DNA of 64,000 nt from positions 47,899,564 to 47,963,563 of the forward strand of contig OX235279.1 of the NCBI GenBank assembly GCA_944472155.2. The letters are read 5' to 3'. This stretch comes from Trichobilharzia szidati (Eukaryota; Platyhelminthes; Trematoda; Strigeidida; Schistosomatidae). Below are positions 32,356 to 43,805 of this stretch, one piece after another (within the stretch, counting starts at the first letter, position 1; each line of letters opens with the position of its first letter). Made by a program: the position numbers and the translations under genes. The notes below the pieces were generated by a model. The model was not told the origin of the DNA. It did no database searches and saw nothing but the letters and a program-made list of their open reading frames with translations.

Positions 32356-35300
32356 AAACGTATGCTTCCAAGACCTGTGTAGATAAGCCGGACCGCATAG
32401 GAAGCCTGAAGGTAGTGTACACTAATATACGTAGTATCGGGAACAAATTTCACGAGCTAGGTGTATTAGTGGAAGACCTTAGCCCAAGTATTGTGGCCAT
32501 TACTGAAACATGGCTGGTTTCTGGATTAGATATCACACCTGAGCTATGCGGATTTAGTTGCTTGCGCAGCGACAGGGTTAAGGGTCGTAGAGGTGGCGGG
32601 GTTGCTCTGTACATCAACAACTCCCTACATGTTCTTTCCGTGAAACCTGAAGCGCATGACAGTGGGACAAGTGAGGTAATTAGCTGTGAAGTAAGCTTTG
32701 CAACTGGCACTCTACTCATTGGAGTTCTGTATAGAAGTCCCTATTGTCAGTGTGATGACTTTATTTTAGATCACCTCAAACAATGGAGTAAACACAGTGG
32801 CTGTCTTATTCTAGGTGATTTTAATGCACCTCATATAGGCTGGGGAGCTGTCACATCTCCAGGATCCGCTAATAAGTTTGACAGCCGGTTACTCTTGACT
32901 ACCATGGAAAATGCCCTGACACAACATGTCTTAAGTAGTACAAGATTCGGTTCTACCCAAGGATCTTCCTTGCTGAACTTAGTGCTTACTCATGACAACG
33001 ACGACGTGTTATTCATCCACCTCTAGCAAACAGTGATCATGGGGTGTTAGATTTTAACTTAAGGGCTGGCAATTTAGTCAGTTTTCAACCCAAATCCCGA
33101 CGTAGTGTTTGGCATGCTGTCATAGTCGCTATAGAGGAGCGTGCTTCGAATGCCGACTGGTCAGTCAATATTGTCTCATCAACTGAAGATGAATGGGATA
33201 GATTTAAGAATACACTTGAGAGGGTTACCACTGATTTCATTCCCTGGAGGGTTCCTAAAAGACCACAAATCGACCACCATGGATAAATTGACAAGCTATA
33301 ACACTCCTAAGACGGAGAAAAAGATTCTGGAATCTCTCTGTTTCTACTGGGCTACAGCAGTTCCGGCTGAAATACTGTGAAACCAGAAACCAGTGTAAAA
33401 CTTTGATTCACCAGTCAAAGATAGCTTACGAAACCCAGTTAGTTAAAAGTTCACCAGGCTGCCCAAAAAGACTCTTCTCATATATCAAGAGAAGAACACG
33501 TAAGAGTGATGCTATCCCACCTCTTATGCTTGAAGATGACCAGACAAACTTGGCTGAGGATAACTTGACTAAGGCCGAGGCTTTGTCCAAGCACTTTAGT
33601 CAAGTATTCTCTGATAATATTGATACCAGCTTTGTAACTTTTCCAGAAGGTAACTTGAAAATGGCACCCTTATACATTGGAAAGGACACTGTCCTAAAGT
33701 GGCTTCTAAGGCTCAATCCTGGTAAGTCCAGTGGCCCTGATGAACTCCACCCACGTATATTAACAGCATTGGCTGAAAACATAGCCGAGCCATTGTCGGT
33801 AATCTTCAATATGTCTCTGGACCAGTCTAAATGTCCAAGAGACTGGAAAGATGCCATCATTAGTCCGGTCTTCAAAAACCGGATCTAGAAACTTAGTTCA
33901 GAATTATCGTCCTGTTAGTTTGACCAGTATTGTTGTTAAACTACTAGAAAGAATAATTCGTGATGCTATCATTCAGTTCATTGAAGGGAACAAACTTTTC
34001 GCTGTGGAACAGCATGGTTTTAGAGCAGGTCATTCTTGTCTGACCAACCTTCTTTTGGCCAGAGAAAGTTGGGCAAGCCCAGCTGATGCTAATATACCGG
34101 TGGATGCCATATTCATCGACCTTAGCAAGGCGTTTGACAGGGTTTCTCATTCAGGTCTTCTAGTAAAGTTAGGTAGTCTGGGAATCAATAAAGTGGTTGC
34201 CGACTGGATTGAAGACTTTCTAAAGGACAGCAGAGAAAGAGTACGAGTTAACGGGGTTTTATCAACATGGGAATCGGTTAAGAGTGGCGTTCCTCAGGGT
34301 ACAATTCTAGGCCCACTTCTTTTCCTGATTTATGGTAATGAGATTCCATTGGTAGTTAAGTCATCCTGCTTACTGTTTGCTGATGACATCAAGATATGGA
34401 GGGCTTTACACGATGACAGTGATCAAATTGCTTTGCAGGAAGATTTAAACTTGTTAAGTGATTGGTGTAAGCACTGGGCCTTGGAGATTAACTTAAGCAA
34501 GAGTGCAGTTATGCATGTATCTCATAGTCACGTGCATAATTACTCAATGAATGGCACTGCTCTCCCAGTAGTCACTGAGTACAAAGACTTGGGAGTGGTT
34601 GTGCAGTATGACTTGAAAACAGCAACAAACTGTAGAGCTGCAGCCACTAAGGGTTTCCGAATATTATGGGCCATACGCACCCAAGTCCGGGGTGCGACCT
34701 GCTGCGGCTCAAACAGCTTATTCGTTGACGTCTACTGTGCAGTGGTTTCAATTTTGTCGAGATTTAGCCTCGTGGAAGATGAATAGTATTACTCAAGTGT
34801 TGGAAGGAGTCGGTGTAGTCGTCCATATCGATGAAACCGTTCTTATAAAGAAGAAGTACAATCGGGGGCGTGCCAGAGCGAATAACGTTTGGGATTTAGG
34901 AATTTATGACACCCAGATTCGCAAAGGGTTTATCGAGCTGATTCTAGATAGGAGTGCTGATACACTCCTCCCTATTATTCAGCGTCTCGTTTTAGCAGGC
35001 ACCACCATTCACACAGATGAATGTTTTCAGTCACCTAGATGAATATATGTATAGAAATTGGTTGAATTTAAAAACTGAAACCCCTCTAAAAAATTGGGAG
35101 ATATTTTTATCTCATATTAGAGAAAAATATCCTGTTTAATGCTTTTCATGCTTTTTTATGTAAATATACTTAAAATTTTATGCAGAAATCGGCATTTTTC
35201 GCGATTGGTCGGCTCAAAGTCACTCGTGCGTTCGCATCCCTTGGGACTCTATTGTAGAACTTTGCCCCAACCAATTGCGAGGACATTACCACGGTCGAAT

Positions 35301-35441
35301 CGTCTGCGTCTGGAGATCCGTTTTTCGCATCGAATTGTGAACCATTTGAACTCCCTACCGGAACACGTCGTACCAGCGCCATCCGTCGATTCATTGAAGG
35401 CGAGATTGGACCTCCTGTATGTAACAAATCGAAAGGATTAA
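32352..35441 (+). pseudogene. PHD-LINE ORF2: endonuclease and reverse transcriptase, broken
   Basis: Begins overlapping the ORF1 stop (TTTTGA); no ATG is used there (32352 is TTG), so reinitiation or frameshifting would be needed. The endonuclease shows NIRSIGNK, ITETW, LGDFNAPHIGWG and, after a frameshift near 33018, NSDHG. Further breaks lie near 33285, 33370 and 33885. The RT shows GKSSGPDELHPRIL, NYRPVSLTSIVVKLLERIIR, FIDLSKAFDRVSHSGLL, SGVPQGTILGPLLFLIY and LFADDIKIWR. From 34690 to about 35140 the sequence is Merlin transposase instead. 35180-35441 returns to LINE (SHPLGLYCRTL ... RFSHRIVNHLNSLPEHVV). Non-functional. Confidence 0.85.
34690..35137 (+). pseudogene. Merlin transposase fragment embedded in the LINE
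   Basis: Reads RPAAAQTAYSLTSTVQWFQF, then HIDETVLIKKKYNRGRARAN and TTIHTDE, closely parallel to residues 92-205 of the transposase at 18182-19221. After IHTDE there is an internal deletion, and the sequence resumes as HLDEYMYRNWLNLKTETPLK and ends KYPV-stop near 35137. The deletion removes the third catalytic residue (Glu). No terminal inverted repeats flank it, so it did not arrive as a complete element. Confidence 0.8.
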
Positions 35442-35460
35442 CACAGGCATATAGCCTACT

Positions 35461-36279
35461 ATCCTAAATAAACTGTAATTACAGCTTTGTAGTATGTTGG
35501 TATGAATCTTGACTACCACATAGTACATTTTACACCACTTTCTAAAATGGTTCATTAAATCTACATTGTCCAACATAGTGAATTATATACTCACAGTCTC
35601 AATCTAGTAAAAAGTAATCTACTAACTTCCTTTGAAGTCTTACGTAGAATTAATCTAATTCAAGTTTGTGCGTCACGAGATGCAAAACATCTACGAAATT
35701 CAAAGCTTCTTTGGCCCACTTCCTTATCTTGTAACTATCCATCAGCTGCATTACCCGCTCCTTTGGGTAGTCTGATTTTAATACTGTCTTTACATGAGAC
35801 GGTTCGCTGAATTACTTGACTTTTGGCGCATCCATATAGCTGTTGTAGATGTAGCTGTTATGATTGTTCACGATACTGCACTCCATAGCGTTGAACCACT
35901 TGTCGATTTACTTCACAATTGACCATGTCCAAGGCCCCCACAACGTTGATGAAGATGAGTTAGGGAGTTAACTGCCATTGTGTGCTCTGTTAGGCGATGT
36001 TTCACAGTGCTGCTGTTTGACCCTCGCACGACATCCTCCTCTTGAATGAGGTATTTCCCGGGTGGAGTCTTCCATCCACGGCATCTCCCAGTCCTACCAT
36101 CGTATCGTGACTTGATAATTTGTTAGGTTTGGACAGGAATATGGTTCCACCCTGGTCTTTACATAAGCCTAGGCCACGCTTCAATTGTAATTTGGCGTTG
36201 TACACATTTTTCCTATTGGCAGACGCCTCCGTCTCCCTTTGCACAGGCCGTAGTGTTATAAGCATGACCAAAGATGTCC
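35461..36279. other. Unassigned sequence between two LINEs
   Basis: A minus-strand frame of 89 codons (36271-36002) is open but I cannot assign it. It may be an unrecognised part of RTE-2, which begins just to its right. Confidence 0.4.
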
Positions 36280-37375
36280 TTAGATCGGTTCTGAGTGACT
36301 TGAATTATGGTCTGTCTCCATTTGTTTTCATGGATTCCAGCTTCACTTTGAAGTTTCCTAGAACTGGATGATGGTCTGAGTCCATATCTGCTCGCCTTCT
36401 CGACCTTGTCTCCAGCAGACTAGCTGCGTCTCCACTTCATTGAGCAGTATTGGGATAAAATCTATCTGGTTTGTGGTATTTCATTCAGGCGAAATCATTG
36501 TTGCTTTGTGTATATCCTTGTGCTTGTACACACTCCCTCTGATCACCAAATCGTAGAAAGAGCAGACGTCTGCAAATAATTGTTCGTTCTCATTCATTTA
36601 GTCGAGCGAGAGCCCCTAGACCCATGACGAGTTAGTTCTCTTTCTGTACTATCTGCTCCCAGTTTGTCATTCAATCGCCCATAAGGATTTTTATGTCACC
36701 ATTCGGGCTGTTGCCCATTACTGTTTGTAGTTGTCTGTAAAAGTCCCCCTTCTATTCTTGTTCCGCTTTGTTTGTAGGTGAGTAGCATTGGATAATTGTG
36801 ACGTTCCTTCCTTCCTTTGGAGTTGAATCTCGCTGACATGATGCTGCAGCATGGAATTGGTTCCCGCTGCATTAGGCCTTTGGCTGCCACTGGTAACATC
36901 ATGATGGCCACTCGCTCAGTGTGTTCGTGGTTGTCGCCCGAGTGACCCGAATAGATTATTGACTCCCCCGTTGACGATGCTGTCAGTCCACTTCCACTGC
37001 ATCTGCTTTCGCAGATACCCAGTACTTCTAAGCCATACCGTTTCATCTCCTTGGCTACTTGCGCAGCCTTCCCAGTCTCGTATATTGAACGGACACTCCA
37101 CGTACCCATTATTACTCGTGCTCTCACCAAGAGAGGACAAATAGGCTGACTGGCTCCCAGAAGGCCTCACCAGCACGCTTCATTTCGCCTCTCCAATTCG
37201 AGCAAAGGATAACATTTTTGTTTGAAGTATTTGTACTTTTAAAATATTTTCTCTGTTTTGAAGTTTCTCTAGTGGTTTGAAAGATTTATTGGTATCGGGT
37301 TGCTAGCAAGATGCTCAACCCTACCTCCTTACTCAGGCTTGGGACCGTCTAGAAAACTAGCGACTTAGTTATGAG
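36280..37375 (-). pseudogene. RTE-2: 5' part of an RTE-type LINE (endonuclease)
   Basis: Minus strand. The 5' untranslated part at 37200-37375 matches RTE-1 43640-43770 (GCTAGCAA, GGCTTGGGACCG). The endonuclease reads MGTWSVRSIYETGKAAQVAK, EVLGICESR and IIYSGHSGDNHEHTERVAIM before frameshifts near 36840 and onward; the equivalent of 42760-42910 follows at 36310-36480. The RT region is absent or unrecognisable. It is a diverged, dead copy of the family represented by RTE-1. Confidence 0.8.
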
Positions 37376-37713
37376 CCACTGACGTGAGTACTATTTAATG
37401 AAAGTTGTCATCAGAGAAGGAATTGAGTTTCTACAGAAACAGATGGGTGCCGAAAAATACGAAGCCCAGATTAAAGGATTACTTCCTGCCCACTAACCTC
37501 TTACAACACTCAGTACAAAATCGAAGTGTGCAGCAGTATCACGGTAAGTAGATTTGTGATGACAGTGCTCACCCGATCCATATACTTTGACAGAAAGAGT
37601 AGAATGTGGAGGGCTGCAGTAGTTCCCGTGGTAGCAAAGAAGTGAATTCAGGAGATGAATGCGTGTCTCGCTGCCGATCATCTAGTCGACGTCAAGGTAA
37701 TTCAGGAGAAGCT
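37376..37713. other. Unassigned
   Basis: Short stretch between RTE-2 and the duplicated unit; nothing recognised. Confidence 0.4.
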
Positions 37714-39918
37714 GTTTACAAGCGTTACAATATGTACGACTACAACTGTATTAAGCTGTGGGTGATGGTTATCACTTAATCAAGCTGATGATCATGCTTC
37801 GTCCTCATATGTGAATCAGTGTTAAAGTTTTGCACCACATGCTCTGTCTGGATTGATTTGGTAGGCTGATTCAACTGTCATAGGCGTATTTTCCTATTCC
37901 CACAAAATTCGTTCACAAACTCTTCTTGATTAACGTTATCTTACAGATTGTAGTTTGCATTTCCACTGAACACATGATCGGAAAGCCTATACATTTCATT
38001 CCTTACTCAGAAGCACGACTCGTAAAGTTCTAATAAGGATCTTCCAAACTGCCCATATCGCCAGTTTCCCTTTCCTTTAGAATTGGAATTACCCGTCCTC
38101 ACTTTTGATAAGTAGTAGCATGCACTCTCTCTCGTCTGATTCACTTCTTCCACATCAACTTTATCTTATTCATGTTATGAATTCTGAACAAGTTATGTCC
38201 AATTGACTAATTGAAAGAAAGTTATTATCTCGAAGTAGATATAGCTCCTGTTATGACAATAAACGCCTCCCAATTAAGGCAGATTCGCCTGACACTTCTC
38301 ACATTTCTAGCGGTTGAGTTGTTCGTAGCTTGCATCATATTGCCAGTTTCATTAGCAGACGTTCAAAGGCAGAACACTAGAAACAACTAGCCGAAAATCA
38401 CAGCAGTATGCCAGACCCGATTTTCAACAGAGTTTCGACAGACAGAATGCAACATTCTCTACACCAGTACACACATTCGAGTCATTACAATTGTTTTACT
38501 AGAAGTGCCTTATTAATATGCATTTGTACACCGTTCATACCGATGGATTTCGGGCAAACGAGAAAGCATATTCCACCAATCAGGTCACCTGTATCACTTA
38601 GAAAACTAAATGAGCTGCGTATTTCCCTACTAATGTATGTGAGAGGATATTTCCTTGCATTTCGGGATTCTGTGGTATGATCTGATTCTGTTGTCTTTCG
38701 ACGGAATCATTGGAGATAAATGATACGATGCATATTTACTCACTTGAAAATTCGAGCGCCTCACGGCATATGATATCACCTCGTTTCCCTGATGCCAGCC
38801 ACTGTAATGGAATATGGTAGAGGTCAACGGGAAGCGTACGTCTACTGTTGAGCATGATCTCCAAGAGATACGTTTTCACAAATGAGTCGTTGATAACCTG
38901 TATGATGGAGGTAGAAATAGTACTAAATATTGAACTGGCGGCACCTGTTTATGACAACCTAAGTCAACAGCATGACCTGAATCCAAGTCACGTTTTATTA
39001 TCTAGAAATCCCGGTCAAGTTTTTGAAATCCAAGCAAGTATATGCGGACGTTATTCCCAACGAAAATCAAGACGACCGCCTGTCGATACATATTGGGACT
39101 GGTGGGACGGCTAATATCCAATGATTTCACAATGCACAAATAAGACAAGTGGATATAAAGACATCTGGTGGTGCCATCAGTAGGGTTGCACATAATCTTT
39201 GCTTATTGGGAGGCGTCGATGAAGATTTAGTGCTTATAAAGATATATCGTCAGCTGATGGATGAACATTTGTCTTTCGATATCTCAAAGGTTAGGCAGGT
39301 CATTGTTTTAATTGCCACGCATATGTGTCTGACTCAGTGACATAACTTGTTGTTTTCAGTCCTTCCTTTGGCTACTCCTATCTTTGCTGGTTCAGATGGA
39401 TGGTCGACCAGTGTTCCGATTTGTACCACTTGTTACTGGTCAGTAGTATGAGTTTATATTTTGTTTGCTGTGTCCTTACTGCGTAACGATAACCATTGCC
39501 TTCCTTTGAAATATATCTCAGTGTCTGAACCTCCTCTCTGATCTGTAGAAACTATCGTGTAGTTAAACAGTATCTGTTGTACATGAATTGTTTGTATTCC
39601 ACTCTCCGCTAAATATTGTTTATTCCAATCACTTTGTTCTTCATGTAGACATTTGAGCTGTTTCATACTACCCGTGGATCGTCCATCACATGACTCCGAT
39701 GTTACTCTTTCCTAAGCACACTGACAGTGCGTTTGGTGGCATTCAACCCTAGACTTCTCACGACTACAGCTTTACATACCATATTTAATATGGTTTCGTG
39801 ATCATTGGTTTAATCAATCGCAGGTTTGATTACAATCGTCGTTCCGTATTTCTGAGAAGAAATTTGCTGTCAGCTTCTATCTGAAATATGCCGGAAACAA
39901 TTTCTTCCCAGTATTATA
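37714..39918. repeat. Duplicated unit U1, left part (2205 bp)
   Basis: Matches 54866-57070 over exactly 2205 bp with no indel and about a dozen substitutions by eye. Both edges are sharp. No terminal inverted repeats and no transposon protein are visible. It holds two short open frames (38848-39114, 88 codons; 39149-39340, 63 codons) that I do not recognise. The right edge abuts the 5' end of CR1-1. It is probably ordinary genomic DNA duplicated locally; an unknown repeat is possible. Confidence 0.85.
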
Positions 39919-40536
39919 CCCGGTATGTTCGAACCAGGTGACGCTTTTGCACGTGTTTTCGTTTATATTCATTTATTGCTAACTGTTGATTGATCTTTAA
40001 TAACGATGGGCCAAAATTCTAAAAAGCGTGTTCGTGTGAACACCAGTAATTTAGAAAATAGCACCAGCTCGTCTAATAACACATTACCACCCTTTATTAT
40101 TAGTAGTTCACCCAACATAAAAGACTCGAACATAACTCTGACCTTTATAATACAGGTGGAAGATGTTCTGTCTGAAAAGGTAGAGCTCTCTTACTTAACA
40201 TGCATAATTAAAGAGATGCAGCTACAGATATATGAATTAAAAACGAAATTAAGTTTATGAGAATCTATACCCGAAACTATCTCACTTATGAGAAAGGAAC
40301 TGCAGGATCCTACGGTCCTAAAGCTTTTTAATATGACCTCTAGAATGGCGCCTACTGACTCAGAAAATGCGAAGGAGTTAGAAAACGCCATTGACTTTCT
40401 ATCCAGCGAAGTTGTTAAAAGGCTGGCCTCAAAACAAAACGCTATAGTGTATAATGTACCAGATAGCGAGCCCATAAAGTCGGTCCAGCACTCATTGCTG
40501 AAGGCTGCAAATCTCCTGAGTGCACCTTGTCAGTGC

Positions 40537-40549
40537 ATTCGCCTAAGTA
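40537..40549. repeat. Target-site duplication of RTE-1 (left)
   Basis: ATTCGCCTAAGTA, identical to 43793-43805 on the other side of RTE-1. Confidence 0.9.
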
Positions 40550-43500
40550 TTATTATTATTATTGTTCCCTTGGGTTCCTAGTGGAACATAGGGCTTCAAC
40601 TGCACGTCTCCACTTGCTTCTGTCTTCTGCTGTTCTTTTCACTTGCGTCCATGTTATTCCATACTGTTTCATCTCCTCCTCACACGATCTCCTCCATGTC
40701 ACCCTTGGACGTCCCACTCGCCGCTTCCCTTTCGGGTTCCACCCGAGGGCCTGACGCGCGATGTCACTCAACGGCCTCCTCAGGGAGTGTCCAATCCATC
40801 TCCACTTTCTCCTGCATATTTGTTGGGCGATTGGTTCTTGTTTTGTTTGTTCCCATAGTTTCTTGTTGGTGATTCTTTCTGGCCATCTGATCTTCAGTAT
40901 AGAACGAAGACAGTTGTTGATAAAGGTCTGCAACAGGCTGTTGGAAATATTCTTGGTGACCCGCCAAGTTTCTGATCCGTAAAGGAAAATTGACTTGACG
41001 TTTGTATTGAAAATCCGAATTTTGTTGTTGATGCTGAGTGACGAAGATTTCCAGATTGGTTTCAGGTTGATGAATGTGTTTCTCGCCTTCCCGATTCTCG
41101 ATTTGACATCCTCGTCCGTTCCTCCTGTGGTTGAGACAATGCTCCCCAGATAAGTGAAAGAAGTAACCTCTTTCAAATCCCTCCCGTTGATGGTGACTGG
41201 CACTGGATGTTGCTGCTGTTGTTGTTGTTGTTGGTTGGTTATTTTCATAACCTCCGTCTTGTCTATGTTCACCTGGAGTCCTGTCTTTGCTGCTTCTTCG
41301 ACCAGTTTGTCGGTTTTTGCTTGTAAGTCTTCGATTTTGTGTGACATCAAACATAAATCATCCACGCGCGAAATCCAGGTCTTCTAGGTTCTTCACGTCG
41401 GTCCAGGATATCCCTGTCTTCTCGTTTCCCACTGTCTGACGCATAATCCAGTCCACCACAATTAGGAATATCATTGGTGATAATAAGCACCCTTGTCTGA
41501 CTCCTGTGTTTACTCCAAACGCTTCGCTGAGTTTTCCGTTGTGGATCACTTGACATGTGGCGTTGTCGTACAGTTGTTGAATAAGGTTGATGAATATTTG
41601 GGGTACGCCGTAGTACTCGAGTAGTTTCCAAATTACTTCGCGGTCAACGCTGTCGAAGGCCTTCTCAAAGTCTATGAAGGAAGTTGAGGTAGAGATTTGA
41701 TTGCCATTCCATGCTTTGTTCGATGATAATGCGTAGAGTTGCAATTTGGTCAGAACATGATTTGCCTTTCCTGAATCCAGCTTGTTCTGGTCGGAGTTCT
41801 GTATCCAGCGCGTCCTTGATTCTCTCCAGGATGATGCGACTCAGGATTTTACTTGGCGTCGACAGGAGCATGATTCCTCGCCAGTTCTTGCAGAGTCCCA
41901 GGTCGCCCTTCTTTGGTAGTTTCACCAGGTAACCTTTCCTCCAGTCAGTAGGCACCTTTCCCTCTTTCCAGATCTTTTGCAATAATGGAGTCAGCATATC
42001 TGCCGTCGTTTCTGGGTCCGCTTTCAGTGCTTCAGGGGGTATTCCATCTGGTCCAGCTGCTTTTCCAGCTTTCAGAAGCTTGATTGCATTCATGACTTCA
42101 GTTTTCGTTGGAGGATTGGTATCAACTTGCAGTTGTGTACGTGCTGTTGTTGGTATTTCTGGACGGGTTGTAGGTGGTGGTCGGTTCAAGAGTCCTTTGA
42201 AGTGGTCCGCCCATTGTTTAATCTGTCTTTCTTCTTGGGTAATTGGGTTCCCTTGGCTGTCTTTTATAGGTTTCACTTGTGTTGATCTCTTCCCGGATAG
42301 AGACTTGGTTATCTGATATAGTGTCCTCAGGTCCCTTTTGCCTGCTGCCTTCTCAGCTTCAGTAGCCAGGTTGTCGTAGAATTGTCTTTTGTCCTTCCTG
42401 GCACTTTTCTTCACTTCTTTGTCCAGTGCTGTGTAAGTTGAGTTCAGCGTCTCTTTCTCTTGTCCATCTTTGCATTGAATCATTTCCTCTTTCAACATTC
42501 TCCTCTCCTCTATTAGCTTCCAAGTGTCCGTTGAGAGCCATTCCTTGTCTTGTTTCTTCTTTCTTCCTAAAACCGTTGAGCACGTTTCGTTGAAAATTAC
42601 CTTCAGAGAGTTCCAATGGTCTTCCACGGATGATTCCTCAGTGGTGCCACGTAGTGTTTCCTGCTTTGCTCTGACAGTTGCAGTGAAAATGTCCTGTGTG
42701 ATTGTGTCCTTCAGTTTGTGAGTGTTGAACTTGCATTGTGGCCTATCCCCAGGTATCCTCGAGGCTTTCAGCTTCACCTTGAAAGTCCCTTGTACCAGAT
42801 AGTGGTCTGAACCCACATCTGCTCCTCTCCTCGATCTTGTGTCCAGTAGGCTCCGTCTCCACTTCCTTGAGATTGAAATGAAGTCTATCTGGTTTTTGGT
42901 GTGTCCATCTGGTTAAATCCATGTCGCCTTGTGTATATCCCTGTGTTTGAACACACTGCCACCAATCACCAAATCATTGAAGGCGCAGAAGTCTGAGAAG
43001 AGTTCACCATTTTCGTTCATTTCACCGAGGGCCTCACGACCCATGGTGAGTTCTCTTCCTGTATTGTCTCCTCCCAGTTTCGCATTCATGTCGCCCATCA
43101 GGATTTTGATATCGCTCTTTGGGACGTTGTCCATTACTGTTTGTAGTTGACTGTAGAAATCCTCCTTCTTCTCATGTTCTGAGGCGTTTGTAGGCGCGTA
43201 GCACTGAATGATTGTAACCTTTTTTCCTTTTGAGTTGAACCTGGCTGTCATTATCCTGGAGGAGATTGGTTCCCACTGCATGAGAGCTTTAGCCGCTGTT
43301 GGTGACATCATGATGGCTACTCCCTCGGTGTGCTCGTGATTGTCCTCTGGGTGACCGGAGTAGATTATTGTCTCTCCAGTTGATAGTTGGCTCCTTCCAC
43401 ATCCGTTCCATCTGCTCTCGCAGATTCCCAACACTTCTATTCTATATCTCCTCATTTCTGCGGCTACCTGAGCAGCCTTCCCAGCTTCGTACATTGTACG

Positions 43501-43792
43501 AACATTCCACGTCCCCATCCTTATTTTTGCTTTCAACGAAAGAAGGCACATCGGCTGACTGGCTTCCCGAAGGCTTTCACCAGCCCGCGTCATTTCACTT
43601 CCCCGATTCCAGCGAAAAATAAGGTCACTATTTGTAATTTTAGAATTTTGAATATATTTGTGCGTTGAAGTTTTAGTAGCAATTTGGTTAAGTTTTGGGG
43701 GTGGAGTTGCTAGCACCACGCCCCAACCCTCCCTCTTTATCCGGGCTTGGGACCGGCTAGAATACTAGTGACCTAGTAATCTAGGCGAGGTT
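40550..43792 (-). mobile_element. RTE-1: near full-length RTE-type LINE nested in CR1-1
   Basis: 3243-bp minus-strand insertion bounded by a perfect 13-bp target duplication. 5' untranslated region about 43792-43594, endonuclease then RT in one original frame, 3' end AGGAACCCAAGGGAAC followed by an (AAT)n tail (40550-40563 on the plus strand reads as TAT repeats). RTE elements characteristically end in short tandem repeats. The 5' region (43665-43742) and 3' end match the body and tail of the type 1 SINEs. Confidence 0.92.
40559..43593 (-). pseudogene. RTE-1 endonuclease-RT polyprotein, lightly broken
   Basis: ATG at 43593. The AP-type endonuclease shows MGTWNVRTMYEAGKAAQV, EVLGICESRW, QCYAPT, LMGDMNAKLG and, further on, VGSDHYLVQG. 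A single TAA at about 42911 interrupts the endonuclease in frame. The RT shows LLKAGKAAGPDGIPPEALK, IPKILSRIILERI-type block (SKILSRIILERI), SFIDFEKAFDSVDREVIW and GVRQGCLLSPMIFLIVVDWI. A frameshift lies near 41690 before the first catalytic Asp block, and a 4-nt insertion splits the FADD catalytic box near 41360. A poly-Gln run (near 41215-41235) and a basic C-terminus (GRPRVTWRRSCEEEMKQYG) follow. Three lesions in an otherwise readable frame: a young but dead copy. Confidence 0.88.
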
Positions 43793-43805
43793 ATTCGCCT
43801 AAGTA
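43793..43805. repeat. Target-site duplication of RTE-1 (right)
   Basis: ATTCGCCTAAGTA, identical to 40537-40549. CR1-1 ORF1 continues directly after it. Confidence 0.9.

Larger units (their letters stand above)
31240..35460 (+). mobile_element. PHD-LINE: CR1-group non-LTR retrotransposon, partly decayed
   Basis: ORF1 (PHD finger protein) at 31285-32355 is followed at once by ORF2 (AP endonuclease and RT) at 32352-35441. ORF1 is open; ORF2 is broken by several frameshifts and has about 450 bp of Merlin transposase sequence in place of its thumb/C-terminal segment. The element then resumes and ends near 35460. The RT type and the C-terminal block NHLNSLPEHVVPAPSVDSLK place it in the CR1/Jockey group. 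It is distinct from CR1-1 and CR1-2. Confidence 0.85.

Noticed and set aside
38848..39340. Protein-coding gene in the duplicated unit (88- and 63-codon frames)
   Set aside because: Preserved in both copies only because the copies are almost identical; no family resemblance, different frames, no clear splice sites.
41199..41236. Expanded CAG/CTG-type disease-like repeat
   Set aside because: It is a short mixed GTT/GCT tract inside the RTE-1 reading frame that codes a poly-Gln run on the minus strand.
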